Assembly (NCBI GenBank): GCA_027972325.1
Contig: JAPMOS010000010.1
Coordinates: 186,001 to 250,000 of the forward strand
Reading direction: 5' to 3'
DNA length: 64,000 nucleotides
From: Paratrimastix pyriformis
Taxonomy: Eukaryota > Preaxostyla > Paratrimastigidae
The position numbers were made by a program, and so were the translations under genes. Numbering within the stretch: position 1 is the stretch's first letter; each line of letters begins with the position of its first letter. Positions 26,801 through 37,152 of the stretch are shown here, one piece after another. Under the pieces are notes generated by a model, which saw only the letters and a program-made list of their open reading frames with translations, ran no database searches and was not told the DNA's origin.

Positions 26801-27117
26801 AATTTGCCAGACAAGCGTATTTCAAGGATTGGCAAGTTTCAAGAGCGCGGCTGTGGGCGAAAGAAATGAACAAAACATCAGACAAAAAAGTCAGACCTGT
26901 CACAAAGACCAGCCTTTGGATACAATTTTACATCCCATGGCGCGATTTGCCCGGTGGTATCGAATGGGTAAATGCGCGCACGCGAGGAATTAACGCAGCC
27001 CTCCACAGAAGTACCAAGGGTCAAGGCTGGTTCAACATCAAAAGGACAATCTGAGCCGGGACAAACAGCAAAAATACAAGGAAGGAAGAGGAGCGCTAAT
27101 AGGGCCGCTGTTTTCAT
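11880..27117 (-). CDS. Giant cysteine-rich, EGF-repeat type I membrane protein
   Basis: One gene of about 15.2 kb and roughly 4,400 codons. ATG 27117 starts a signal peptide (MKTAALLALLFLPCIFA), with mature residues from VCPGSDCPF. Residues up to about 2,000 are degenerate Cys-rich modules with recurring CxCxxxxxxC and C(L/M)xxxxC patterns (for example CTCYQELGLC, CACMQGLVRC), spaced 40-60 residues. The second half alternates ten EGF-like modules of tenascin/teneurin type (CSGHGTC or a close variant, then a CxC pair and a final C) with beta-rich spacers of 100-150 residues. Near the C-terminus a hydrophobic helix (about 12165-12260) is followed by YRRRHPG and a Pro/Met-rich cytoplasmic tail ending HDDQL. 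Introns lie near 14.93-15.05, 15.26, 15.9, 16.45-16.6, 23.23-23.54, 24.0, 24.3, 25.55-25.7, 26.05, 26.5 and 26.9 kb. Function unknown; a surface adhesin or receptor is inferred. It lacks the CRGKA-type tail of Giardia variant surface proteins. Confidence 0.85.
23309..23535. repeat. 12-mer minisatellite ACATGGACACGA and variants
   Basis: Tandem units of ACATGGACACGA on the plus strand, grading into GGGCACGGGCAT variants. On the coding strand the array lies between a GTCCGCC donor after the CCAPTN codons and a CAG acceptor before ATCDLVVAGG, so it is intronic although it stays open in the flanking frame. Confidence 0.85.
25575..25626. repeat. (CCAGG)n / CCAACCCAGG short tandem repeat
   Basis: Five-base and ten-base units repeated in an intron of the giant EGF gene, between the Ala-Ala-Ile-Met-Pro exon and the cysteine-rich exon starting near 25690. 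Confidence 0.7.
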
Positions 27118-27295
27118 CAAGGATGAGAAGCGGCTCAATTGCCCCGGGTTGAGTGCTCTGTCCTCCGCCTGTCTTGGTCTTGGGGAGCCGGGTCTCCGGG
27201 AGCGCTCGGGTCTTTGCTATTGCTCCGCAATCCTTGAAAAGGTGGAGGGATCTTCGCCAACAGCCAGTGCCTGACAAGGCCCCTTGTTGGGCCCG

Positions 27296-28400
27296 ATGCC
27301 TTTCGTTTTTGCGTTCTCCTCTTCCTTTTCCTTACCTCCTTCTTCATTCTCCGGCAATTGCCCATCGTCCCCGGTCGATACGTTTTCCCCCCGACCCGGG
27401 CCATCAGGCATCATGCCCTGGAGGAGGTGGCTTTCTCCCTGGCGACGTCCACGTTCGGAGCCCCTCCGTGCCCTTGCCGAGTGCCTGAGCGCGCCTCGAG
27501 GTGTCGGAGTTTCGCCTCACTCGGCCCCCCTGCCCTGGCAGGCCCCAGTGGGCCCCTCTACTACTCTCGTCCACCGCGAACGAGTCTCCAGTCGAGGGAG
27601 GCTGGCTGGGTGGGGCCCGTGACGGACGGAGGCGGCCACCTTGCTGAGGCAGGGGCCCTCGACCGACAGCCCCGCCAGCTCGGGGCCGGACAGCGGGCCG
27701 TCAAAGATCTCCAGCCGGGCAGCAATCGAGGGAGGACTCGGAACTCGCCCCGAAGGCGCCTCTCCTGGCCTGCTGTCGGCCAGCCTGCGCTGCATGGAGC
27801 TGGACTGCACCATGGCGGACCTTGACGATCTCCTGCCCGCTCCTCGAGTCCCTCAGGGTCCCCAGGCTGCCGTGCCGTCAAGCTGTGGGGCCTCGGCGCC
27901 CGGATGGCCCTCACCGGGCTGGCCCAGTGCCGGGCTGGTCCTGGTGGCGGGCGACCACTTGACCGGCGGGGGGCGCCTCCCTGGCTAGCCGGCCTCTGCG
28001 GACCCTGCGCCAAGCCTCAGCCAGCCTTGGGCGATCCTGGGCGGGCTTGATGCCCATGTTGCCTTGGTCCAGCCGACCTCCGCGGGGCTGCGTGTCCCAG
28101 TCCTGCGGCTCCGCCAGTTGGCCGTCCGGAACGCCGTCGACTCGCCCCAGGACCGTGGCCCGCCTGGTGGTGCTGCCGACCTCGAAGCGGCCTCGTCCAA
28201 CCTGCGCCAGATGGAGCTCCCCGGGGCTGCTGCTGCTGCCCTGGCTGCGACGGCTGGCCATGTGGATCGGCACGGGGGACGACTCCGTGCGGCTGGCGGC
28301 CCCTCGCGCCAGTTCTACCCCCGGCCTGACCGTCCTGCAGTCCTGCCCAAGCCCCTCCATTACCGATGGCGCCGATTGGGGAATGGTCTTCTTTGCGAAA
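27296..28400 (+). CDS. Possible LRR-like gene, poorly resolved
   Basis: Stretch of 1.1 kb between two confident minus-strand genes. Its left end has the AT-richer composition seen at other gene starts, and an ATG occurs at 27296. Short plus-strand pieces have leucine-rich character in changing frames: SEPLRALAECLSAPRGV near 27460, LTISCPLLESLRVPRLP near 27830, VLRLRQLAVRNAVD near 28100, SSNLRQMELPG near 28195. No single frame covers the region, so introns or errors intervene. The opposite strand also has open stretches (for example LEIFDGPLSGPELAGLSVEG), and I could not choose with certainty. I do not recognise the product. Confidence 0.25.
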
Positions 28401-28466
28401 CATCTCTCGTTACAGTTCCGAGCACGCAGGAGTGGGCGGGCAGGGCTGGGCCGCGTGTTGGGCCGG

Positions 28467-30477
28467 TCAATCGCCCTCCCACAGGGCCAGCCAGGCAAGG
28501 GGCCATGCCCAACCCTGAGCCGGCCAGCGGGCAGCCAGAGGGGCGAGTCGGTAGACGGCCTTCCTCCCGACCGGAAGTGGCTGCGGCTGGGGCTGCAGAT
28601 GGGGCTGCGGCTGAGCGACCCGGCCCGACCGCTGGGTTGGCGGGGAGACCCGCCGGCAGGTGGGCGGGGCCACGCGGGGGCCTGTTGGCTTGGAGGCCGG
28701 GGAGATGGTCACTGCGGGGGGGCGGCGCGGGCGGGGGGCGCCCAGGGTCTGCATCACCACCTCCCCGCCGGGCCCCACGGGCCCCTCGTTGCCCATGGTG
28801 AGCACCCCGGGGGCCGCAGCGCCCTGGTCGCCGGACGAGGGAAGCACCCCGTCCCATCCCGAGCCCGAGCCGCCGACCGTCTCCATCCCCGTCCCCGTCT
28901 CCATCGCCCCCGAGCCTCCCGCGGGCAGCTCGCCCGAGGCTGTCACGGTGGTGGTGGTGGTGGTGGTGCTGTCCGAACTGGTGCCGCCAGCCTGGGTGGT
29001 CCCGTCAGCGACGATGCCCTGATCCTGTTGGGCGGGGGCAGTGCTGCCCGAGGCGGCCGCGAAGGAGGCGCTGCTGGTGCGGCCGGCCTGCTGGTAGGTG
29101 GAGGGGGCCATTTGGTACTGGGCCATCCCGCCCGCGGGCTCGATCGTGATGCTGGTCTCCCTGGCGCCCCCAACAGCAAACCAGCCATCGCGCGACAGGG
29201 CACACGGAGGAGGATGGACGTGATAGGAGCGAACGGGGGGGGGGGGGGGGGGGGGGGGGGTGCAGGGCAGGCTGCGGCCGGTGGGGGAGACGGACTGGCA
29301 GAGGTAGTCCCGCGGGAGGCTGCCGTCGGTGCTCACCGAGACTGTGGGTTTGGCCGTGTTCTGCCGGGAGGAGGGCATTCTTCAGTCGCGGTTGGGCGGG
29401 GTAGCGGACAGACCGGGGTCCCGTAGGTGAAGCGGAAGTGGCGCTGCAGGCGGGTCGGCGGCAGGTTGCTCGCGGCTGCAGGAAACGGGTCAGTGGCGGT
29501 GGTGGTGCCGTGCGCGCGGCGAAGTGTGCGGCAGACAGGGCAGGGTCTCCTCGGAGGTTGTGTTGGGCGGGGTCGTCCCGGCGGGGGTGATGTCGACTTG
29601 GACGGGCGGTACGTCCCCCGAGCCCGAGCCCGTCTCATCCCCCCCGGTCGTGGTGGTGGTGGTCGTCGTTGTCGTGGTTGTGCCGGCCACCGCATCGGGG
29701 CCCGGGGTTTGGTCGCAGGCCCCCATCGAGGAGACACTCACCCCATTGAGGTTCGCCGCGCACTCGCTGGGGTACGTATTGAGGTCGCAGCCGCATGTGG
29801 GGGAGGGCGACACCACCGGGCAGCTGGTTGGGCGGAGCGAACACGTGCCGGGACCTACCAAAAACCCCAGTGGGTGTCCCCCGGGCGTGGCCGAGCAGGA
29901 AGACCTGCGCACATGCCGAGTGGGGTCAGGCAGAACTGGGTGCTCGGGCAGTCGGCGTTGGAGGTGCAGCTCGTCGACACGGGAGCCTCTGGGGTGGAAG
30001 GAGAAGGAGAAGGGGCGCCCTCGCAGGCACCCAAGGAGCGGAGGGACATCCCGTTCATCTCGGCGGCACACTTCGAGGGCAGGGTCACCCCACAACAGGA
30101 GCAAACATCCTGCAGCGGGACCCCGGTACAGTCAGTTGGTCGAGGCTGGCAAAGCCCTGGTCCAAATTATGATCGTGCGCATCTCTCGAACACAAACCTG
30201 GACAATCGCACTCTCCGAGTGGCCTTTTACAGAACTCACTCGGGCCACAATCGCTGTTTTGTTTGCAGTTGCCAGCTTCCAGACCCGAATACGGGATCGA
30301 CGAATAACTTTCTCCAAATTGAACAGTACGAGAGATCCGTGGGGACGCACGGTTGACCATCACAGTTTGTCGTGAGTTTTGTAGCAATGCTGCCCGCCCT
30401 TGCTTTTTTTGGAGGTGAGCGCCAGAACATATCGATATCAATAAGCAGAAGAGAAAGCAAGCGCAAACGTGGCTCAT
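28467..30477 (-). CDS. Secreted Kazal-like, Thr-rich protein
   Basis: ATG 30477 opens a signal peptide (MSHVCACFLFCLLISICSG). Two WAP/EB-like knots follow (DCGPSEFCKRPLGEC and DCPSTQFCLTPLGMC). They alternate with two Kazal/follistatin-like modules: CCGVTLPSKCAAEMNG...LGAC and CGCDLNTYPSECAANLNG...MGAC. In both, the characteristic Tyr/Leu-P-S-x-C and final Cys are kept. A linker with a run of about twelve threonines (coded near 29645-29690) and a second Thr-rich patch near 28945 suggest an O-glycosylated stalk. The C-terminal part is Gly/Ser/Pro-rich and its true end is uncertain (the frame used stops at 28467). Kazal modules commonly inhibit serine proteases; inhibition is not shown here. 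Introns include one with a poly-C tract on the coding strand. Confidence 0.75.
29235..29260. repeat. Homopolymer G tract (C on coding strand)
   Basis: About 26 consecutive G on the plus strand, inside an intron of the Kazal-like gene. It is a likely place for length error in the assembly. Confidence 0.8.
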
Positions 30478-30626
30478 CTCGGCCCCACCGACTTCAGGAA
30501 GAAGAACCTTTCTTGGTTACATGAGTTAGCGACAATGGTCCAGGGTTGAGCAGGCATCCGGAATTTTTTGTGTTGATCATCAAACGCCTCGTCGTCACGT
30601 TACATTCGAAAAAGTTGCTCCTGCGA

Positions 30627-32357
30627 TTACTGTCGCTTGCCCGTCCTTGTTGGCACAAGTACAGTTGGTCCTTTCGTCAAAGTGCCCAGGAGCTCATGGC
30701 AAGCCCCCACCAGGGCAGCCCCTTCCTCGGTCTGCTTGCCACCATCCCCCAATCCCAGGCGGCCCAGGAGGGGTGACAACCACTGCTCGGCAACCACGCG
30801 GTCGGTAGCGCAGTTGGCGACCTGATAAAGGTGCAGCAGGACCGCAAGACAATCGGCCACCGTTTCGCGGGTCTCGTTGGAGACCTCCGTGGCTCCCGGC
30901 AAGAGGGGGAGAGCCCCACTGACCAACTGCAGGGCATCCTCCATGATGGGTCCACTCAAAGGTTCCAGGCTGTCCAGTGCCCAGGTGGTGGTCGCAGACG
31001 AGTCGCTGGGCACGTCGGATGGGAGAAGGAGCCGCTGCACGGAGAGGGGGACCTGGTCCAGGAGGGCGGGGTGTGCGGCCGTCCAAACGTCGGACACCCA
31101 TTGAGGGCCGCATGAAGGCAATGAGGTGACAGCGTACGGTGTGAGAGTCAGGAGGGGATCACTGGGTGTTGGAGGTTTGCGAGGTCGCCGCGGGAGTCTC
31201 TGGGGACGGGCGGTGGTGGCGACCGAGGTTGTGGAGATGGAGGAGGACAGGGGGAGAGGCGCCGATGAGTTGGCAGCAACTGCGGGAGTGATTGCATTGA
31301 CAGTGGGGTGGTCGTTGGACCACTGCCAGAGTTGTGAGGCCGAGAGGCACTCGATAGCGAAGGCGTTCTCGCCCGGAGGGACGGGTGGGAGGCCCTCGTC
31401 GAACCGCACCAGCAGACGTCCGTGGGGCAGGTCGCTGTCCAAGACGGTGCCCTCGCAGAGATACGCTGTCCATGGGTGGGCCACCGTCACCCGGGCCTGG
31501 GGCCGCAGCAGCCCTGCCAACCGGGCGGTGGTCGTTCGGGCGAGGAGCCGATGGCGCTGCAGGCGGGCGCCCTCCTCCTGCAGGAAGCGCCTAGAGAAGC
31601 GGCGCACCTTGCCGAAGGAACGCCGCACTTCGATCCAGCGACGTCGCGGGTAGCGGAGCGTGCCAGGCTCGATGCCGTATTGCCGCAGCACGCCCAGGCA
31701 CTCGCGGAACTCGTTGCGCCCGAAGAAGGGCCCGTCGAGGTCGGCAGTGAAGAACTCCGAGAGGGCCCATCGGCGCGCCAGGGGGGTCAGCCGCCGCTGG
31801 TACCGCTCCCGGAAAAAGTCGTTGGCCTGTGAAATGGTCTGGGGGGTTTCCTGAAAAGCAGCCGTTGCGACGCCCGGGGCGGGCTGGGGTGTGGGCGGGG
31901 TGAGAGGAGGGAGCGGGGGCAGGTCCCCCGAGTGAGGAGTCGCTGGGCTGAGATCCCCCAAGAGGGAGCGCCGTGCAGTGCGCACTCCAGAGTTACGCAC
32001 TGGGGTAACATGAGCCAAGGAAGTTGTACCAGCTACTTTTGCAGAAAGGGGATGAGTGTGTGGGCCCGAAGACGCAAAGACCGAAAAACTGAAGGGCAGT
32101 CGAAACAAATTGGGCAGAAGTGAGGTGTTTCAGTGCATCTCCGCCAAAGTTGCGGGCAAGCGCAGCAACGGCGTCGGGAGGTTTCTTTATGTGGTCGGCA
32201 ATGATGGCTGGGTCGCACCCCTCGGAGAGCCCTACAAGAGAATTTTTATTAGAAGAAATCAAAGAATGAAGAGAGATACCAAAATCGATTTCGAACCTTG
32301 GAAAACCAACTCCAGTGCATCGGGAGTCCAAATTGAAATTGGATTCAAATGCTCCAT
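30627..32357 (-). CDS. LIN9: LIN9 / ALWAYS EARLY-like DIRP protein
   Basis: Probable start ATG 32357 (MEHLNPISIWTPDALELVFQ). A 60-70 bp intron (GTTCGA...TTGTAG) joins it to GLSEGCDPAIIADHIKK, giving a SANT/Myb-like N-terminus as in plant ALWAYS EARLY proteins. The DIRP domain is clear at about 31800-31560: FFTADLDGPFF, RNEFRECLGVLRQYGI, then RRWIEVRRSFGKVRRFSRRF and EEGARLQRHRLLAR. It is followed by the Tudor-like ARVTVAHPWTAYLCEGTVLD and the LLVRFDEG...IECL segment typical of LIN9. The C-terminal third is Ser/Thr/Pro-rich plus a helical end (CLAVLLHLYQVANC), stopping at 30627. One small frame change near 32100 implies another intron. LIN9 is a core subunit of the MuvB complex with LIN54, regulating cell-cycle genes. 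It is divergent from the ZIP gene. Confidence 0.9.
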
Positions 32358-32416
32358 ATGTTCAGCCGGATGAACCCCCGAGGAGCACCCTATGCCGGGT
32401 TTGACATCCTCGTAAA
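32358..32416. promoter_or_regulatory. 59-bp divergent spacer, LIN9-like / ZIP
   Basis: Only about 59 bp separate the candidate start codons of the LIN9-like gene (32357, -) and the ZIP gene (32417, +). Both promoters must overlap each other or the neighbouring coding sequence. No motif was recognised. Confidence 0.45.
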
Positions 32417-34003
32417 ATGGCCCGTCTTGAGACTTGGCAAGCCGCACTATGGATTTTGGGGAGCTCCATTCTGTTTGCTCTCATTGGCTTCGTGGGTTTG
32501 ATCACCCTTTGCTTTCCCCCCGCCTCCCGCCCCGCCTTTTCCCGCGCACTGCTTGCCTTTGCTTCGGGCAGCCTTGTGGGCGGGTCCATTTTTACATTGA
32601 TCCCTGAATCTCTCGAGACAATTGGCCAGGAAGTCTGACTTTTTTTTTGACCTCTTTATATCGTTTCTCAGTGGACGATTCCGCTGGTTGGGGTGGGGTT
32701 CATGTTCTTCTACTTCCTGGAAATCGTTGTAAATTACTTTTTGGATCGTAGCCAGCGCCGGAAGTCCGAGGCGCTGGACATTGAGGTTCCTCAGCCTCGT
32801 TCACCGCTCGTCGGCCCGCAACAACGCGACATCTCCTGCCCACCGCCGGTGGACCCTCTCCCCCCATCTCAAGCCAGGTATGTTTTTGATGAGGAATCGC
32901 TTTTTTCTCTCGCTCTCTCCCCCTCGCCCTCAGGCCTCGCTACCCCACTTGCATCACCCCCTCCTTGTCCATCCCCGTCTCCGAGCGAATCGACCAGCCC
33001 TGCACATGTGCCGAGTGCGCCCCGACATTCACCACTTCGGAGGGCACCGCTCTTTCGCCACGATCGAACCAGCCGTCCCTACCGGCACCACCCTCTTTCG
33101 GCGCGCCCTGCTGCTGCGTCCTGCACGACGGCCGGCCCACGGAGACCCCCCTAACCTCCGGCTCCACCATCCCCGCCACCACAGTCTGCCCGGCACACGA
33201 ACTGGGGGCCGGCCTCTCCTCCCCCGCCCTGGAGGCGCTCGCCTCCTCGGATGAGACCAAGGAGCCCCCGGCCAAGGCCGACCCCGCCGGCCCACGGACC
33301 ACCTGCGATCCCAAGGGGCTGCCGCCGGGCGGCGACGAGCGGCTCCCCCATGAGGCCGCCGAACAAAAGGCGCGGTCGCTGTCTGCGATGGCGTGGCTGA
33401 ACATTATCGGCGACTCTCTCCACAACTTCCTCGACGGGGTGGCGGTCTGGGCACCCATCCCTTTCCCCCCTGGCTGCTTCACGCGGCTCGTGGCGGCGCA
33501 GGTCGGGTCGACCTTCGTGGTGGATTTGCGGACGGGCATCCTGGTTTGGCTGGTGGCCGCCATGCACGAGATTCCCCAAGAGCTGGGCGACTTCGGTCTG
33601 CCCCGCCCCGGCCCGCCTGCTCCATCAACTTCCCCCCCCCCCCCCCCCCCCCCCCGACGACTAGGGACATTGCTCCACGCAGGCTGGAGCGTGCGCAAAG
33701 CGGCCACCTGGAACGTGTTGGCCCAGTGTTTCTTCATCCTGGGGGCTGCTCAGCCTGGCCATCTCAACGGCCGTCGAGGTCCGCACGCCACGCCACCCTC
33801 GCCTGCTGACCGCCCCTGCTCCTAGCTGGCCTACTTCGTGCCCATCACGGCGGGCAACTTCCTGTACCTGGGGGCCTCGGTCATGCTGCCCGAGGTGCGC
33901 CACACGGGCAGCCTGCGGGCCGACATGGCCTTCTGGGGCTCTGCGCCCTGGGCGGGGCTTCCTCTACGCCATGAGCTGCTTCTTCGCCGAGTGGCGCGCC
34001 TGA
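32417..34003 (+). CDS. ZIP-family metal transporter
   Basis: ATG 32417 (MARLETWQAALWILG). TM1 and TM2 (SSILFALIGFVGLITLCF and ASGSLVGGSIFTLIPESLE) end at a 39-bp intron (32633-32671, GTCTGA...TCTCAG). TM3 follows (VGVGFMFFYFLEIVVNYFL). A long cytosolic Pro/Ser-rich loop precedes the ZIP signature of TM4-TM5: NIIGDSLHNFLDG, then AAMHEIPQELGDFG, carrying the His, Asn, Asp and Glu ligands of the metal path. After an intron with a poly-C tract (33630-33655) come VRKAATWNVLAQCFFILGAA, and after another intron FVPITAGNFLYLGASVMLPE. The likely end is GFLYAMSCFFAEWRA with TGA 34001-34003; reaching it needs a frame change near 33945 (tiny intron or indel). It should import zinc or another divalent metal into the cytosol. 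The usual His-rich loop is weak here. Confidence 0.88.
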
Positions 34004-34147
34004 GGCCACCGGCGACTCGCACCCCCCCCCCCCCCCCCCCCATGGTTTTCCCTTCCCGCGGCCCATGTTGTTCCATCATGTCACGCAGCAGCCACCTTGG
34101 TGACTGTCGAGGGAGCCACCGAAGAGGGAAGTGGCGATGGTGGGGGG

Positions 34148-37072
34148 CTATGGATCGGCCCCCGGGGGCCGCTCGTCGTCCTCTGGGGGCTCGAGGCGGG
34201 GCTTCTTGGCCTCGAGCAGGGCCACCGGGCCTGGGGGCGGCCCCCCCGCCGTGCTGCTCACCGAATCGCGACCGTGCTTGCGGCTCATCTGCCCGCCCCG
34301 AGGAGGAGGAGGAGATGGACAGGACGGGGACGTCCAAGAGCACACGTGTGAAGAAGGAATGTCACGCCCACCCACCCGCGCGGCCCAGGCACCCAAGAAG
34401 CCGAAGGGAGGGCGGGGCGGACCGGGTCGGCCGAGAGGCGGTCGGGGGGTGGCGAGGCATGGGCGTCCCACTGCCGGTAGGGCCGCGGGGCCCCGAAGCC
34501 GAACTCGCCGCCCCCGTCGCCATCGCGGCCCCGGTCCCGGTCGAAGCCCCGGTCGCCATCGCGGCCCCGGTCCCGGTCGAAGCCCCCGCCCCCACCGCCC
34601 CGCATGTAGCGGGGCGGCAGGAAGTACCGGTCGTGGGGGCCGTCGCCGGGCCGCATGCGGGCCCAGAACTTGGTGGTCGTGTCCTCCGAGACTGTGCCGG
34701 CCCCCACCAGACCCAGCCCCCCCCGCGTCAAGTGGGACCGGGATGGAGCCGCGGGCACGCGGGAAGGGGGGTAGGGTGCTGCGGGCCCGGGAGGAGGCGC
34801 GGGCGGCGGACCCGAGACGAGCGCGTTGCCCAGGGGGTGCCAGGCCAGGCCCCGGATGGGCTTGTCGTGGGCCGGGGCGATCGTGTCGACCGGCTGCGGC
34901 TGGCTGCTCCGCGCCCGGTGACCCACACAATAAGCCCAGGCACGTAGCGTGTGGGCATGTGCGGGGGGCATGCGTGGGGGGCAGAGGGGGTATGCGTGGG
35001 GGGTATGCGTGGGGGGCATGCGTGGGGGGCATGTGTAGAGGGCATGCGTGGGGGCATGCGTTGGGGGCGTGCGTGGGGGGGCATGCGTGGGGGGCATGTG
35101 TGGGGGGCATGTGTGGGGGGGCATGCGTGGGGGGCATGCGTGGGGGGCATGTGCGGGACGGCGGACCCCACCATCCAGTAGTGGATGAAGCCGCCCGACC
35201 CCGGGGTATCGCTCACGTTGGCCTCGGCCACGAGGCTCTCGTGCAGCGGGTGCCAGGCCACCGCTGCCCGGCCCACCCCGGAAAAACAGGCCGATGATCA
35301 ACGGCCCGGTGGTCAGGTCAGGGGCTCGGTGGTTGGGCGGGTTCCGCGTGGGCCCATTGGGCACGAGGGGGCGTGGGGTGCGGCGCGGACCGGTGGTCTT
35401 GTGGCGGGTCTCGAAGAGCATCACCGTCCGCATGGTGCGGATGTCCCACACACGCATCAGCTGCCCCCACCAGCCCCCAGCCCCCAGCCAAGCGGCGGGT
35501 AGGGCAGCAGCGGAGCGCGTCAGCAGCGAAGGGCGGGGCCCAACCCGCGTCGGGTGGCGGGTGGCGGGTGGCGGGTGGCGGGTGGCGGGTGGCGGGTGGC
35601 GGGTGGCGGCGGGGCGCGGACCTTGTCCTTGCCGGCGCTGAGGAACCAGTGCGGGTTGGTTGGGTTCCACGTGGCCTCCGACACGGGGTTGTTGTGGGCG
35701 CCCCTGCAGGGTGATGGAGGTGGTGGAGGGCGGCCGATGATGAGCGATGGTCGAACCGGCGGGCGTGCCCTCGGCCCGGTGGGGGTTGGTCAGGGCAAGG
35801 GACGGGCAGGGTGGCGTGGCGGACAGGGAGGTGATCATGGTGCCCGAGCGGGCGTCCCACAGGCGGACGGTGCTGTCCCTGGAGCCCGAGACGAGCAGGC
35901 TCGAGGTGGGGTGCCAGTCCATGGCCTCGACATCCCACCCGTGACCTGCCCAGCCCCCGGATGGCACGTCGAGGGATCGATCAGGCCAGGCAGGCGAGGC
36001 AGAGGCCGGGTGCTGGGAGGGTGGCGGGGAGGGGCGGCGGAGGGCGGGGCGGACCGAGGAGGGTCTTCTCGACCGAGCAGGTGGCGAAGTCGAAGACCTT
36101 GATCTCCCCGTCGTCCGAGCATGTGGCGAACTTCAGGTCGGTCGGAGAAAACCTGGGGGTCGACCCGCCCGCGGATGGGCGGTTGAAAGCGGGTACGAGA
36201 GCAGGGCGGGGTAATGGGGGAAGGGAAGGTCGAGGAGAAGGCGGAGGGAGGGCGGGGGGGGCGGACTTGATGGAGCGGACGGCCTGGTGGTGGGCCGGGA
36301 TGATCTTGACGTTGCTCATGTTGGGCTGCCAGTACTTGACGGAGCCCTTCTCATCCCCGCTGATCTGCCCGGCCCAACCCCGGCGCGATGACCCCCCAAG
36401 ACCATGCGGATGAGGACAAACTGCCCCGTGGAGCGCTGGGCCGGCCCCAACAGCCGGGTGCCACCACCGGGACAGACCATCCACTTTTGGTTTCGGCTCC
36501 AGCAGAGCGACCGGACGGGCTCGTTGTGGGCCTGCAGGATGGTCTCGAAGTTGAACGTGAGCCCGTTCCACAGGGTGAACTCCCCCGTCGATGCCCCCGT
36601 CACCAAACGCCGAGAATCGGGTGTCCACTGCAAAGAAGTCCAATGGGTGCGGGCGAGCCAGAACAGCGGACCGCGAGACAGTTGATAGGGCAGCGTTGTT
36701 TGTTGGTTGATGCATGGACAAATCGCGCGCAGATGCTTGAACTCGGATTTTGGAGGTATGCTATTGGAGGAAGGAGCTAAATCGAGAAATAGTCGGCTCT
36801 TTTGTCAGGAATGTCAGACATCCTTTGCGTAGAGGGAATCTGTCTGGAGATGTGGAAAATCTCGATAATCCCGTCCGAATTTGCGATTCTATTCGATTGT
36901 GTCAAGATGACGAGGTGAGGGGAGAAGTGAGGTTGACCTCAATCCAACGAATCAACGAGGAATTGTAATCGATTGTCCGTCGAGCAGTTGTTTTCTTTGT
37001 GCGAGAAAGTATAGGTTTGCCGGGAGGAACCGGCAAGGGTAGAAACGTGTCATTTAAGGACGGGAGCTCCAT
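34148..37072 (-). CDS. WDR33: WDR33/Pfs2-like cleavage and polyadenylation factor
   Basis: The start was found by splicing: ATG 37072 ([10 protein letters not shown]...), then [13 protein letters not shown] joined over an intron (GTCAAC...GAATAG) to [20 protein letters not shown]. Over a 48-bp intron it joins [14 protein letters not shown] and [17 protein letters not shown], and over a 44-bp intron [20 protein letters not shown]. This reproduces the WDR33/Pfs2 N-terminus almost residue for residue. WD40 repeats follow: [73 protein letters not shown], then MRVWDIRTM and [14 protein letters not shown]. The final conserved [10 protein letters not shown] is followed by a DRDRGRDGD-type charged repeat and a Pro-rich end (TAG at 34148). 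In CPSF the family reads the AAUAAA signal. Introns contain the tandem repeats listed separately. Confidence 0.93.
34945..35160. repeat. GGCATGCGTGGGG minisatellite in WDR33-like intron
   Basis: About fifteen imperfect 13-14 bp units (GGCATGCGTGGGGG and variants with TGTG or GTGT). They lie between the WD40 exons ending AAVAWHP...HYWMV and [15 protein letters not shown], so the array is intronic. Confidence 0.85.
35551..35609. repeat. (GGGTGGC)n short minisatellite
   Basis: Seven-base unit repeated about eight times inside another intron of the WDR33-like gene. Confidence 0.85.
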
Positions 37073-37152
37073 TCCGCAGCAAAGCCCGCCGCGGCAGAGG
37101 AAAATATAGCGACGACAACCAAGCGGTCTCTGCAGCTATTCCTTTCAACGAG
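37073..37152. promoter_or_regulatory. Short divergent spacer, WDR33-like / ABCG
   Basis: Only about 80 bp separate the WDR33-like start codon (-) from the first in-frame exon of the ABCG gene (+). The spacer is AT-richer than the gene bodies. A shared promoter is inferred. Confidence 0.4.

Noticed and set aside
11880-27117. Giardia-type variant surface protein or true tenascin
   Set aside because: No CRGKA-like tail, CxxC density is too low for a VSP, and no fibronectin III or fibrinogen domains for a tenascin. Only the EGF module type is shared.
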